Shown here: positions 43,776-57,366 of the stretch, piece by piece | Layout of the letters: the number at the start of each line of letters is the position of its first letter | Numbering within the stretch: position 1 is the stretch's first letter | From: Ptychodera flava | Lineage: Eukaryota > Hemichordata > Enteropneusta > Ptychoderidae | Length of the DNA: 64,000 bases | Reading direction: 5' to 3' | Assembly (NCBI RefSeq): GCF_041260155.1 | Contig: NC_091943.1 | Span: forward strand, 18,031,283-18,095,282 | Program-made: the position numbers and the translations under genes | The notes under the pieces: generated by a model | Database searches by the model: none | What the model saw: only the letters and a program-made list of their open reading frames with translations | Told to the model about the DNA's origin: nothing

Positions 43776-46700
43776 AATTGGGGGCTTGTCCGGGATACGA
43801 ATATTTTGAGCCGTTTGACAACATTTTGACAGCCTTTTCAAAACTACTGTATACTGTGAACTCAGCGAAATTCAATCATGGCGGAATTCAAGCCAGACGA
43901 ATTTATGGATGACCTTGATCAGGACACATTTAATTCCCTCAGAAAAGACAACCTCATAGCACTGGCAAATTTCCTTAAAGTAGATGTCAAAAGATCTATG
44001 CGCAAGCGAGAAATACAGTTCAAGATTGCAAAACATTTAGTTAATTCTGGCCATTTTGAGGAGTCTGCCTTAAAAGATTATGAGCCTGAGTCTTCCTCTG
44101 AACTCAGAAAATTAGAATTAGAATTGCGGACAATTTGGAGATTAAGAAACTAGAATTACAAATGGAAGAAAGACAGAAAGAAAAAGAATTACAAATGGAA
44201 AAAGAGAGACAGGCATTAGAAAAAGAAAAAATACGAATGCAGTTAGAAATGGAAGAAAGACAGAAAGAAAAAGAAAGGCAGGAAAGATTAGAAATGGAAG
44301 AAAGACAGAGAGAAAAAGAATTGCGATTAGAAGAACAGCGATTACAGGTAGAAATAAAACGTTTAGAGCTTGGACAGTCAGAAAATTCTTCCCTTCAGAC
44401 AAGTTTGACATCACTAAGCATTTCAGGTTAGTTCCCCTTTCCAAGAAAAGGATGTTGATAAATATTTCCTTCATTTTGAGAAAATTGCTCAGAGTCTGAA
44501 TTGGCTAAGGAGTCCTGGTCTATGCTTTTGCAGAGTGCTTTGGTGGGTAAAGCCAGAGAAATTTACATTCAGTTGTCAGTAGAGCAGGCTTCAAATTATG
44601 ATTCTGTGAAGGAATTAATTCTCAAGGGCTATGGAGTTGGTGCCTGAAGCTTACCGTCAGAAATTTAGGGATTGTGAGAAGGTGAAGGATCAAACTTATG
44701 TTGAATTTGCTCGAACAAAAGAACAACTGTTTGATCGTTGGTGTTCTTCGGAAAAGGTCAGTCAGAATTATGACAAATTACGACAACTTGTTTTGATTGA
44801 GGAATTTAAAAGGTGCATCCGGAGTGACATCAAGACGTTTATCAATGAACAAAAGGCAGATACATTAGAGGTTGCTGCACGTTTGGCCGATGATTATTCA
44901 TTGACCCACAAATCTTCATTTCTCAGCAAACCCATCCCAGTCCTTTTCATACAGAAACAATGCAGGTAATTTAACTCCTCCTTTTCATCCAAGAATTTTT
45001 CAAAGGACAGTAGGAAATCAAATGAAATCAAATGACAACAGTTCACAAAATTCAAGTAACACTTCCACATCATCAGATCCCAAGTCTCAATCTCCTTCTG
45101 ACAAACAGTTCGGTACACTTTCTTGTAATTATTGCAAGAAAGACGGCCATTTAATGTCAGAGTGTTTCAAATTGAAAAGAAAACGTGAAGGTCAAAGCGG
45201 TCAAAGTGGATCTAAGCCCACCGGCTTTATTTCTTCATCAACTCAATTAGAGTCTAATAATGTGTGCAACACATTTTCTGAGGTTAAACCCCTCTTATCC
45301 CCAATTAATGAGGTCAAGGTCAATTCTTCTCAAGATAGCATTATGGGTATTTTCGAGCCATTTATTCATGATGGTTTTATATCACTTTCTAGTGATTTTT
45401 CTTCTGCTACCCCTGTCAAAATTCTAAGAGATACCGGGGCTTCCCAGTCTCTTTTGTTGGCAGATACCCTGCCGTTTTCTGAAAAGTCATTTTCAGGTTC
45501 TAAAGTTCTTATTAAGGGGGTAGATTGCAATGACTACATTCCTGTTCCTCTCCATAATGTCTATTTGTCTTCGGACTTTGTTTCTGGACCTGTGACTTTA
45601 GGTATTAGGCCTTTTTTGCCTTTTGAAGGGATTCACCTTCTTCTTGGAAACGACCTTGCCGGGGACAAGGTCATTACTAATCCACTTGTGACTGATAATC
45701 CTAGTTTAGATCAGGATCCAGAGCCAATTGAACAAGAGATACCCGATTTATTTCCTTCATGTGCCATTACTCGAGCCATGTCAAAGAAAACTTCCGAGAA
45801 TCAAAATACTCTCAAAAATAATGTCACAGATGTTGACTTAAATGACACCTTTCTCAGTCAGGTGTTTGACACGGATCATTCCGTTATCCCTCGTGGATTT
45901 GAAACTTCCAGTAAAACTTCTGCTGACCAAAGTCAGACATTTTCTAGATCAAATCTCATTGCAGAACAACACAAAGACCCAGATATTTTGTCTTTGTTTG
46001 ACAGAGTAGATGATGAAGGTAAAACTTCAGATAGCTCTGTTTCCTATTATACAAAATCTGGTATTCTCATGCGTAAATGGAGACCTCCAGATGTCTTGGT
46101 TGATGACGATCTGGGCTATAAAACATCAAATTGTGGTTCCAAAGCCCTACCATGCTGAAATATTGCGCCTGGCCCATGAAACCCCCTGGGCTGGTCATTG
46201 GGAGTAAGGAAAACTTATCATAAAATTCTCAGTCACTTTTATTGGCCTAATCTCAGGCAGGATGTAACACATTTCTGTAAAACTTGTCACACATGTCAGA
46301 TGGTAGGAAAGCCGAATCAGACCATTCCAAAGGCCCCTTTACAGCCAATTCCTGCATTTCAAGAACCATTTAGTAGGATTCTAATAGACTGTGTTGGGCC
46401 CCTACCAAAAACAAGATCAGGAAATGAGTACATGCTGACAATAATGTGTACATCAACTCGGTTCCCCGAAGCCATACCACTGAGAATATAAAGACAAAGA
46501 CTATAGTGAGAGCTTTAGTCAGATTTTTCACTTTATTTGGCCTCCCTAAATGTGTCCAGTCCGATCAAGGCTCCAACTTTATGTCTGGTATTTTTCAACA
46601 AGTAATGGATCAGCTAGGCATTAAACAGTATAGGTCATCCGCCTATCATCCAGAAAGTCAGGGTGCTCTTGAGCGATTTCATCAAACTTTGAAAAACATG

Positions 46701-48883
46701 ATTAGGACCTACTGTTTTGACACAGAGAAGCAGTGGGATGAAGGAATTCATTTTCTGCTCTTTGCTGTTAGAGAGTCAATTCAAGAGTCTCTTGGTTTTA
46801 GCCCATTTGAGCTTGTATTTGGACATACAGTCCGTGGCCCACTTAAGCTCGTTAAAGAGAAATTCCTATCAGACGATGATGATTGTCTGAATATTTTGCA
46901 ATATGTGTCAGATTTTCGTACGAAACTCTCTAAAGCATGTGAATTAGCCAGAGAAAATCTTGAGTCATCTCAACAGTCAATGAAAACCAAATATGATAAA
47001 AGCACCTCAAAACGGAAGTTTGAACCAGGTCAAAAGTTCTTGTTCTACTTCCAATTCCTGGCAAACCACTCCATGCTCGTTACTTTGGGCCATACCTAAT
47101 TGATAAGAAATTGAGTGATTTAAATTACATCATAATAACACCTGACAGGCGAAAACAAAAACAGCTATGTCACATAAATATGCTTAAGCCATATTTGGAT
47201 AGGGATAATCCTACTATAACTCAGCCTGTCGGTGCAGTCAGTTCAAACCATTATGAAGATAGTGATACTGAAACTGACTTGAGTGAAAATACTCTAAACT
47301 CAAAGCTGGGCTCGGTCAAGCTTCAGAACTCAGAAATCCTGGAGAAGCTGGAGTCTACAAAGTTGGCACACCTCCAGCCAGAACAACAACAACAGGTGAA
47401 AGAACTGCTCCATGAATATAAACACCTGTTTCAAGATGTTCCAACGAGGACGAACGTCATCTATCACGACGTTGATGTTGGGGACAGTAAGCCTGTAAAA
47501 CAACTCCATACAGACTGAATCCAACAAAAGCGAAATATCTCCAGGAAGAAGTCAAATACCTGCTGGACAATGACTTTATTGAACCCAGTAAAAGTAACTG
47601 GAGTTCGCCGTGCATACTTGTTCCCAAATCAGATCACAGTTATCGTATGTGCACGGACTTTAGGAAGGTCAACACTTTAACAAAGACAGACACTTTCCCA
47701 ATCCCGAGGATTGATGACTGCGTCGACCGAGTGGGAAAAGCCAAGTACGTGACGAAATTTGACCTACTGAAGGGATTTTGGCAAGTCCCTCTGACGGATC
47801 GTGCTCGTGAAATATCCGCCTTTGTTACACCAGACGGATTGTTCCAGTACAAGGTGATGCCATTCGGAATGAAGAACTCTCCGGCAACGTTCCAACGGAT
47901 GATCAACGACGTCATATCCGGGCTAGACGGATGTGCAGCTTACGTTGACGACGTCGTCCTATATAGTGACACCTGGGAGGACACATCAAGCTCATGCGGA
48001 AGTTCTTTGAGAGACTGAGTAAAGCAATGTTGACTGTCAACCTTGCCAAATCTGAGTTTGGTTGGGCGAGGGTAACTTACCTCGGACATACTGTAGGACA
48101 GGGTGAGGTAAAACCTGTTGATGCCAAAATCAGTGCCATTTCAAGTTTTCCCATACCAAATTGCAAACGACAACTGATGCGCTTTCTTGGTATGGCTGGT
48201 TACTACAGAAAATTCTGTCCAAATTTCTCCACAATTACTGAGCCTTTGACTAACTTACTTAAAAAGAAAGTAAAGTTTGTTTGGTCAGAGCAATGCCAAC
48301 AGGCATTTGACACACTTAAAGCCATACTGCAAAGTGCCCCAGTGTTGTCTGCACCAGATTTCACTTTGCCATTCAAATTAGCTGTGGATGCTAGTGATAC
48401 GGCTGCTGGTGCTGTTTTATTGCAAGAGGATAGTCATGGTGTAGATCATCCTGTTTGCTATTTTTCACGCAAATTTAACAAATCCCAGAGAAACTACTCC
48501 ACAATTGAAAAAGAGTGTTTATCTTTGATATTAGCTTTACAGCATTTTGAAGTTTATGTTACTTCTTCAAATCAGCCAATAGTGGTTTATATTGATCACA
48601 ACCCTCTTGTTTTTCTGCAGAAATTTAAAGGCAAAAATCAGAGATTGCTAAGATGGAGTTTAATGTTACAGGAGTTTAATCTTGATATTAGACATATCAA
48701 AGGCAGAGACAATTTAATTGCAGACTGTCTCTCTCGTATTTAGAGTTTATTGTTGTTCACTTTCAAGAAATTTTACTTTAGAGTAAAAAAAAAAAAAATT
48801 TTGAGTACTTAAATCCTTTTCAAGATTACATTTGTAAAAGAAAGATTTTTCTTTGAAAAATTTTCTTTTTTTGAAGAGGGGTG
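43776..48883 (+). mobile_element. Internal region 1 of the Gmr1-like array (fossil)
   Basis: Approximate parts: gag N-terminal segment and Glu/Lys-rich coiled coil 43.88-44.42 kb; SCAN-like capsid region 44.5-44.9; CCHC zinc knuckle (CNYCKKDGHLMSEC) near 45.13; protease with DTGAS near 45.43; integrase zinc finger and core 46.2-46.8 with a GPY/F-type C-terminal part to 47.1; RT with YVDDVVLYSD 47.5-48.3; RNase H with LAVDASDTAAGAVL 48.35-48.74. A purine-rich tract, GAAGAGGGGTG, precedes the next LTR. The region is broken at about eight places. Confidence 0.9.
43779..43796 (+). other. Primer-binding site, tRNA-Pro type
   Basis: TGGGGGCTTGTCCGGGAT starts three bases after the LTR. It equals the tRNA-Pro primer site of murine leukaemia virus (TGGGGGCTCGTCCGGGAT) except for one base. 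The same sequence follows the second LTR (49,474-49,491). Confidence 0.85.
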
Positions 48884-49470
48884 TGTTATGTAGGTCATTT
48901 CCCCCACACTCATCATGACCTGAGTTCAATTAGTCTAGAACATTCTCAAGGTCACTGCCCTTAATGACCTCACAACCTTGAATTCAATTAGTCATGTTTG
49001 GAATGTTCTGGAAATTTAATTAGTTGTGTAAGAGAGATAATTTTAGAACAGTAATTAGCATGTCAATAAAAGTTCTAGATTGTTCTTATATGCCCTTATG
49101 TAAACCCATGTGTATAAAAGGGACGTGCACAGCTTCCAGTCAGACTTTTGGGATCGTGTCTCTTGTGTGTTACTAAACTCCAGCAGTAGTCATTCTCAAG
49201 ACTTTTCAAGACCTTCACTGTCAACGCTGGATTTATACTGTGGACTTTGTGCAGCTTCAAGCCTGCAAGCCAAAGGACTGTTCATTCATCCGACTGACTG
49301 TTACAACTCTGAGACTGGAGCTTTGCCGTCCCAGCTGAGATAAGTAGTCTGTACACTTTTAAAGCTTGTACTCTATCCCTGACTTAGCAATTAGTTTTAT
49401 TTCGTAATAAATTTTGTTTAAACGTTAACTGCTGAGTTCACCCTTTTGTTCGTTTTCTCTGCACGTAACA
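48884..49470 (+). repeat. Shared middle LTR of the Gmr1-like array
   Basis: 587 bp, nearly identical to the outer LTRs. It serves as the 3' LTR of internal region 1 and the 5' LTR of internal region 2. This is the expected product of LTR-LTR recombination or of insertion of a tandem circle. Confidence 0.95.
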
Positions 49471-52400
49471 AATTGGGGGCTTGTCCGGGATACGAATATT
49501 TTGAGCCGTTTGACAACATTTTGACAGCCTTTTCAAAACTACTGTATACTGTGAACTCAGCGAAATTCAATCATGGCGGAATTCAAGCCAGACGAATTTA
49601 TGGATGACCTTGATCAGGACACATTTAATTCCCTCAGAAAAGACAACCTCATAGCACTGGCAAATTTCCTTAAAGTAGATGTCAAAAGATCTATGCGCAA
49701 GCGAGAAATACAGTCAAGATTGCAAAACATTTAGTTAATTCTGGCCATTTTGAGGAGTCTGCCTTAAAAGATTATGAGCCTGAGTCTTCCTCTGAACTCA
49801 GAAAATTAGAATTAGAATTGCGGACAAATTTGGAGATTAAGAAACTAGAATTACAAATGGAAGAAAGACAGAAAGAAAAGAATTACAAATGGAAAAAGAG
49901 AGACAGGCATTAGAAAAAGAAAAAATACGAATGCAGTTAGAAATGGAAGAAAGACAGAAAGAAAAAGAAAGGCAGGAAAGATTAGAAATGGAAGAAAGAC
50001 AGAGAGAAAAAGAATTGCGATTAGAAGAACAGCGATTACAGGTAGAAATAAAACGTTTAGAGCTTGGACAGTCAGGAAAATTCTTCCCTTCAGACAAGTT
50101 TGACATCACTAAGCATTCAGGTTAGTTCCCCCTTTCCAAGAAAAGGATGTTGATAAATATTTCCTTCATTTTGAGAAAATTGCTCAGAGTCTGAATTGGC
50201 CTAAGGAGTCCTGGTCTATGCTTTTGCAGAGTGCTTTGGTGGGTAAAGCCAGAGAAATTTACATTCAGTTGTCAGTAGAGCAGGCTTCAAATTATGATTC
50301 TGTGAAGGAATTAATTCTCAAGGGCTATGAGTTGGTGCCTGAAGCTTACCGTCAGAAATTTAGGGATTGTGAGAAGGTGAAGGATCAAACTTATGTTGAA
50401 TTTGCTCGAACAAAAGAACAACTGTTTGATCGTTGGTGTTCTTCGGAAAAGGTCAGTCAGAATTATGACAAATTACGACAACTTGTTTTGATTGAGGAAT
50501 TTAAAAGGTGCATCCGGAGTGACATCAAGACGTTTATCAATGAACAAAAGGCAGATACATTAGAGGTTGCTGCACGTTTGGCCGATGATTATTCATTGAC
50601 CCACAAATCTTCATTTCTCAGCAAACCATCCCAGTCCTTTTCATACAGAAACAATGCAGGTAAATTTAACTCCTCCTTTTCATCCAAGAATTTTTCAAAG
50701 GAGAGTAGGAAATCAAATGACAACAGTTCACAAAATTCAAGTAACACTTCCACATCATCAGATCCCAAGTCTCAATCTCCTTCTGACAAACAGTTCGGTA
50801 CACTTTCTTGTAATTATTGCAAGAAAGACGGCCATTTAATGTCAGAGTGTTTCAAATTGAAAAGAAAACGTGAAGGTCAAAGCGGTCAAAGTGGATCTAA
50901 GCCCACCGGCTTTATTTCTTCATCAACTCAATTAGAGTCTAATAATGTGTGCAACACATTTTCTGAGGTTAAACCCCTCTTATCCCCAATTAATGAGGTC
51001 AAGGTCAATTCTTCTCAAGATAGCATTATGGGTATTTTCGAGCCATTTATTCATGATGGTTTTATATCACTTTCTAGTGATTTTTCTTCTGCTACCCCTG
51101 TCAAAATTCTTAAGAGATACCGGGGCTTCCCAGTCTCTTTTGTTGGCAGATACCCTGCCGTTTTCTGAAAAGTCATTTTCAGGTTCTAAAGTTCTTATTA
51201 GGGGGTAGATTGTAATGACTACATTCCTGTTCCTCTCCATAATGTCTATTTGTCTTCGGACTTTGTTTCTGGACCTGTGACTTTAGGTATTAGGCCTTTT
51301 TTGCCTTTTGAAGGGATTCACCTTCTTCTTGGAAACGGACCTTGCCGGGGACAAGGTCATTACTAATCCACTTGTGACTGATAATCCTAGTTTAGATCAG
51401 GATCCAGAGCCAATTGAACAAGAGATACCCGATTTATTTCCTTCATGTGCCATTACTCGAGCCATGTCAAAGAAAACTTCCGAGAATCAAAATACTCTCA
51501 AAAATAATGTCACAGATGTTGACTTAAATGACACCTTTCTCAGTCAGGTGTTTGACACGGATCATTCCGTTATCCCTCGTGGATCTGAAACTTCCAGTAA
51601 AACTTCTGCTGACCAAAGTCAGACATTTTCTAGATCAAATCTCATTGCAGAACAACACAAAGACCCAGATATTTTGTCTTTGTTTGACAGGGTAGATGAT
51701 GAAGGTAAAACTTCAGATAGCTCTGTTTCCTATTATACAAAATCTGGTATTCTCATGCGTAAATGGAGACCTCCAGATGTCTTGGTTGATGACGACTGGG
51801 CTATAAAACATCAAATTGTGGTTCCAAAGCCCTACCATGCTGAAATATTGCGCCTGGCCCATGAAACCCCCTGGGCTGGTCATTTGGGAGTAAGGAAAAC
51901 TTATCATAAAATTCTCAGTCACTTTTATTGGCCTAATCTCAGGCAGGATGTAACACATTTCTGTAAAACTTGTCACACATGTCAGATGGTAGGAAAGCCG
52001 AATCAGACCATTCCAAAGGCCCCTTTACAGCCAATTCCTGCATTTCAAGAACCATTTAGTAGGATTCTAATAGACTGTGTTGGGCCCCTACCAAAAACAA
52101 GATCAGGAAATGAGTACATGCTGACAATAATGTGTACATCAACTCGGTTCCCCGAAGCCATACCACTGAGAAATATAAAGACAAAGACTATAGTGAGAGC
52201 TTTAGTCAGATTTTTCACTTTATTTGGCCTCCCTAAATGTGTCCAGTCCGATCAAGGCTCCAACTTTATGTCTGGTATTTTTCAACAAGTAATGGATCAG
52301 CTAGGCATTAAACAGTATAGGTCATCCGCCTATCATCCAGAAAGTCAGGTGCTCTTGAGCGATTTCATCAAACTTTGAAAAACATGATTAGGACCTACTG

Positions 52401-54568
52401 TTTTGACACAGAGAAGCAGTGGGATGAAGGAATTCATTTTCTGCTCTTTGCTGTTAGAGAGTCAATTCAAGAGTCTCTTGGTTTTAGCCCATTTGAGCTT
52501 GTATTTGGACATACAGTCCGTGGCCCACTTAAGCTCGTTAAAGAGAATTCCTATCAGACGATGATGATTGTCTGAATATTTTGCAATATGTGTCAGATTT
52601 TCGTACGAAACTCTCTAAAGCATGTGAATTAGCCAGAGAAAATCTTGAGTCATCTCAACAGTCAATGAAAACCAAATATGATAAAAGCACCTCAAAACGG
52701 AAGTTTGAACCAGGTCAAAAAGTTCTTGTTCTACTTCCAATTCCTGGCAAACCACTCCATGCTCGTTACTTTGGGCCATACCTAATTGATAAGAAATTGA
52801 GTGATTTAAATTACATCATAATAACACCTGACAGGCGAAAACAAAACAGCTATGTCACATAAATATGCTTAAGCCATATTTGGATAGGGATAATCCTACT
52901 ATAACTCAGCCTGTCGGTGCAGTCAGTTCAAACCATTATGAAGATAGTGATACTGAAACTGACTTGAGTGAAAATACTCTAAACTCAAAGCTGGGCTCGG
53001 TCAAGCTTCAGAACTCAGAAATCCTGGAGAAGCTGGAGTCTACAAAGTTGGCACACCTCCAGCCAGAACAACAACAACAGGTGAAAGAACTGCTCCATGA
53101 ATATAAACACCTGTTTCAAGATGTTCCAACGAGGACGAACGTCATCTATCACGACGTTGATGTGGGGACAGTAAGCCTGTAAACAACATCCATACAGACT
53201 GAATCCAACAAAAGCGAAATATCTCCAGGAAGAAGTCAAATACCTGCTGGACAATGACTTTATTGAACCCAGTAAAAGTAACTGGAGTTCGCCGTGCATA
53301 CTTGTTCCCAAATCAGATCACAGTTATCGTATGTGCACGGACTTTAGGAAGGTCAACACTTTAACAAAGACAGACACTTTCCCAATCCCGAGGATTGATG
53401 ACTGCGTCGACCGAGTGGGAAAAGCCAAGTACGTGACGAAATTTGACCTACTGAAGGGATTTTGGCAAGTCCCTCTGACGGATCGTGCTCGTGAAATATC
53501 CGCCTTTGTTACACCAGACGGATTGTTCCAGTACAAGGTGATGCCATTCGGAATGAAGAACTCTCCGGCAACGTTCCAACGGATGATCAACGACGTCATA
53601 TCCGGGCTAGACGGATGTGCAGCTTACGTTGACGACGTCGTCCTATATAGTGACACCTGGGAGGAACACATCAAGCTCATGCGGAAGTTCTTTGAGAGAC
53701 TGAGTAAAGCAATGTTGACTGTCAACCTTGCCAAATCTGAGTTTGGTTGGGCGAGGGTAACTTACCTCGGACATACTGTAGGACAGGGTGAGGTAAAACC
53801 TGTTGATGCCAAAATCAGTGCCATTTCAAGTTTTCCCATACCAAATTGCAAACGACAACTGATGCGCTTTCTTGGTATGGCTGGTTACTACAGAAAATTC
53901 TGTCCAAATTTCTCCACAATTACTGAGCCTTTGACTAACTTACTTAAAAAGAAAGTAAAGTTTGTTTGGTCAGAGCAAGCCAACAGGCATTTGATCACAC
54001 TTAAAGCCATACTGCAAAGTGCCCCAGTGTTGTCTGCACCAGATTTCACTTTGCCATTCAAATTAGCTGTGGATGCTAGTGATACGGCTGCTGGTGCTGT
54101 TTTATTGCAAGAGGATAGTCATGGTGTAGATCATCCTGTTTGCTATTTTTCACGCAAATTTAACAATCCCAGAGAACTACTCCACAATTGAAAAAGAGTG
54201 TTTATCTTTGATATTAGCTTTACAGCATTTTGAAGTTTATGTTACTTCTTCAAATCAGCCAATAGTGGTTTATATTGATCACAACCCTCTTGTTTTTCTG
54301 CAGAAATTTAAAGGCAAAAATCAGAGATTGCTAAGATGGAGTTTAATGTTACAGGAGTTTAATCTTGATATTAGACATATCAAAGGCAGAGACAATTTAA
54401 TTGCAGACTGTCTCTCTCGTATTTAGAGTTTATTGTTGTTCACTTTCAAGAAATTTTACTTTAGAGTAAAAAAAAAATAAATTTTTGAGTACTTAAATCC
54501 TTTTCAAGATTACATTTGTAAAAGAAAGATTTTTCTTTGAAAAATTTTCTTTTTTGAAGAGGGGGTGT
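49471..54568 (+). mobile_element. Internal region 2 of the Gmr1-like array (fossil)
   Basis: The same order as region 1: gag N-terminal segment 49.57-50.12 kb; SCAN-like region about 50.15-50.63 (visible as PEAYRQKFRDCEKVKDQTYV then EFARTKEQLFDRW); zinc knuckle near 50.81; protease about 51.1-51.35; integrase about 51.8-52.85; RT about 53.2-53.95; RNase H about 54.03-54.43. It is broken at about eight places. The polypurine tract GAAGAGGGGGTG ends at the third LTR. Confidence 0.9.
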
Positions 54569-55157
54569 GTTATGTAGGTCATTTACCCCACACTCATCAT
54601 GACCTGAGTTCAATTAGTCTAGAACATTCTCAAGGTCACTGCCCTTAATGACCTCACAACCTTGAATTCAATTAGTCATGTTTGGAATGTTCTGGAAATT
54701 TAATTAGTTGTGTAAGAGAGATAATTTTAGAACAGTAATTAGCATGTCAATAAAAGTTCTAGATTGTTCTTATATGCCCTTATGTAAGCCCATGTGTATA
54801 AAAGGGACGTGCACAGCTTCCAGTCAGACTTTTGGGGATCGTGTCTCTTGTGTGTTACTAAACTCCAGCAGTAGTCATTCTCAAGACTTTTCAAGACCTT
54901 CACTGTCAACGCTGGATTTATACTGTGGACTTTGTGCAGCTTCAAGCCTGCAAGCCAAAGGACTGTTCATTCATCCGACTGACTGTTACAACTCTGAGAC
55001 TGGAGCTTTGCCGTCCCAGCTGAGATAAGTAGTCTGTACACTTTTAAAGCTTGTACTCTATCCCTGACTTAGCAATTAGTTTTATTTTCGTAATAAATTT
55101 TGTTTAAAACGTTAACTGCTGAGTTCACCCTTTTGTTCGTTTTCTCTGCACGTAACA
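54569..55157 (+). repeat. 3' LTR of the Gmr1-like array
   Basis: 589 bp, same ends as the other LTRs, followed by the right AAAT duplication (55,158-55,161). Confidence 0.95.
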
Positions 55158-55161
55158 AAAT

Positions 55162-57366
55162 ACAGAAAGGGGAAACGGGACTTCTAATTTTTTTTTTATT
55201 TGTAGACCACAGATTGTACACATATACAGGGAGGAGATGTCTCATTTAGATAGTATTAAAAAACTCCAAATTTTATACACTGGTATTGATACTAAAGTGG
55301 ATAATAACAAAAGGATCACACCAACCTTGGGCAGATCACTAAATTGTATGCATTAACGGCAGATTTTAGCCCGCATGTGCCAAAGGGACAAAAGGGGAAT
55401 AATGTCACCACTCCGTCATTCTGTGTGTGTCAGTCAATCTGTTGACCAAATTTGCGGAACTTGTGAAAAGTACTATGCGATATGTCACCATATTAGGTTA
55501 CGGTAGCTGAAATGCGTGGATGATTGTCAAACGGAGTGGAATCTTCAGGGCCAGTGTCATCACTCGGCCAGTTTGAGAGTGGTGAAAGGAGTTTTTAGCT
55601 CCGCTGTCAGCAACATGGAGCTTATCAAATAGGCTTATTTTCCATCGTCGTCATCTGTCCATCTGACAACAACTGCCTTTGCCTCTGAAACTGTAAATTT
55701 GATTTGAAATTTGATTTGTACACTCAGTGTGACAGTTTTCGGACAGGGTAGTAAATTTCGCCCAAAGTCGTTTCATAAATGACCAGCAATACGAAATCTA
55801 ATTACCATACCTTTCAAAACTTTATTGTGGTTATCCTCAAACTCAGTTGACACGACAGGAGTGGTATTTCGGGGTCAAAGTTGCCAAAGTTTTGACCCCA
55901 TGTCGATGGCGTAGTAATCGGACTGTAATCCCAGACATCGGACGTTGTGTTTGGAATGTGATTAGGAGCTAAGTATTGATAATTTGAAACTTCGAACCAC
56001 CGATTTTTAATGTCAATGTGTTTAGCAAGCTGTATATAAGAATATTTCATGATAATTAGTTATGTTTAATCCATGGACGATTCAACCATATTTCGAAGTG
56101 TGTGGCGCTTACTTTACCGCACATGGGCTATCTGTGTGTGTTGATTTCGGCACCTTGTGTCGTACGGGGTGGCTAACTTCGCTACGTTTGTTCAGTGAGT
56201 ATTACTTATAATTGTTTCCATTGCATATTTTGTTTGTATAAGAATCGCACAGGCATTATTTAATAAAAATAGCGAGTATATTTCATCGTATGGAAATATT
56301 TACCGTAAAGATTTTACGCGGTAAGACACTTACTACGTTATGCTAAATATTATCTGTCCCAAAACTTGTGCACTTCTTACGTTCATTAAATGTACTTTTT
56401 TCTCGAAACAACTGCGCAGTTTTCGTTAAAACTACATGCAATCGTAGCGAACAATGGAAAGAATATTTTCAACATCAATATTCTCCCCACATTCAAAATT
56501 CAATGCTAAATCAGGACTTTAGTCAAAATTTCAGTAACTTTGACCTGACGGCAGTATGTTGACAGTATCACTGACGCGGTGTCAGACGACAATTTGTTAC
56601 CGCCGCTTGTAGTGCCCTCAATAGCTTCTACCAAAAAAACTTTCGAAAACGGGACAACAGTGTCACCTGACCTAATATGAGGTCACATGACCTGTAAAAC
56701 GCTATCGATACGGAGCGAAGTGAGTGTAACTAACAGCATATCACTAAATGTTTGAAGACTGAGGTCGTCTGAAAACTTTCACACTAAGTGTAGTTCACTT
56801 TGGTGACTTCACTTAAGTTTGTTTAAATCGTGATGAAATTTGCATAGTTGAATTTTTTGGGCATTTTTGCTGTTTTTGGTAAATAAAATCTTCTCTCAAA
56901 CCGCATGTCCTATTACTTTGAAATTTGTATGCAGTTTATTTAGAGTGACTTCAGTTGTGGTGAAATTTGCATATTTGTATTTTTAAGGCATTTTTGTCAT
57001 TTTTGTCAAAAAGCTTTGAAAATCTTTATCTTCAAGACTAAAGGTCAGATAGCTTTGATATTTGATACATAAGTCGCTAAGGATGATCTATTTCAGATTT
57101 GTCGAAATTGTATATATGCAAATTTGTATTTTAAGGCAATTTTGTCATTTCAGGTCAAAAACTGTTTCACCACAGCGCTTGTCAGAGAGCTTTGATATTT
57201 GGTATACAGGTTCATAGGGACAAGTCAATATGTGATATATACAAATTATAATGAAATGTACAATTTTGTAATTTTGGGGCAATTTTTGCCATTTTTGGTC
57301 AAAAAATGTTTGTCTCAAAAAGTATTTGGCTTGAAGTTGTACGGCTCCGCGAAAAACACTCATGTA

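Larger units (their letters stand above)
43188..55157 (+). mobile_element. Gmr1-like Ty3/gypsy element, tandem array with three LTRs and two internal regions
   Basis: The structure is LTR (43,188-43,775), internal 1, LTR (48,884-49,470), internal 2, LTR (54,569-55,157). It is flanked by a single AAAT duplication. Domain order in both internal regions is gag with SCAN-like region and zinc knuckle, protease, integrase, reverse transcriptase, RNase H. Integrase ahead of RT is the defining feature of Gmr1-type gypsy elements. The three LTRs differ by only a handful of bases in about 588, so the array is young. Both internal regions are broken, with about eight interruptions each. Most differences between the copies are one-base length changes, which could be decay or assembly error. 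Confidence 0.93.

Noticed and set aside
47640-47915. Minus-strand frame opposite the Gmr1-like RT (also 53,324-53,599)
   Set aside because: It is the complement of a conserved RT frame and is identical in both copies only because the element is duplicated.
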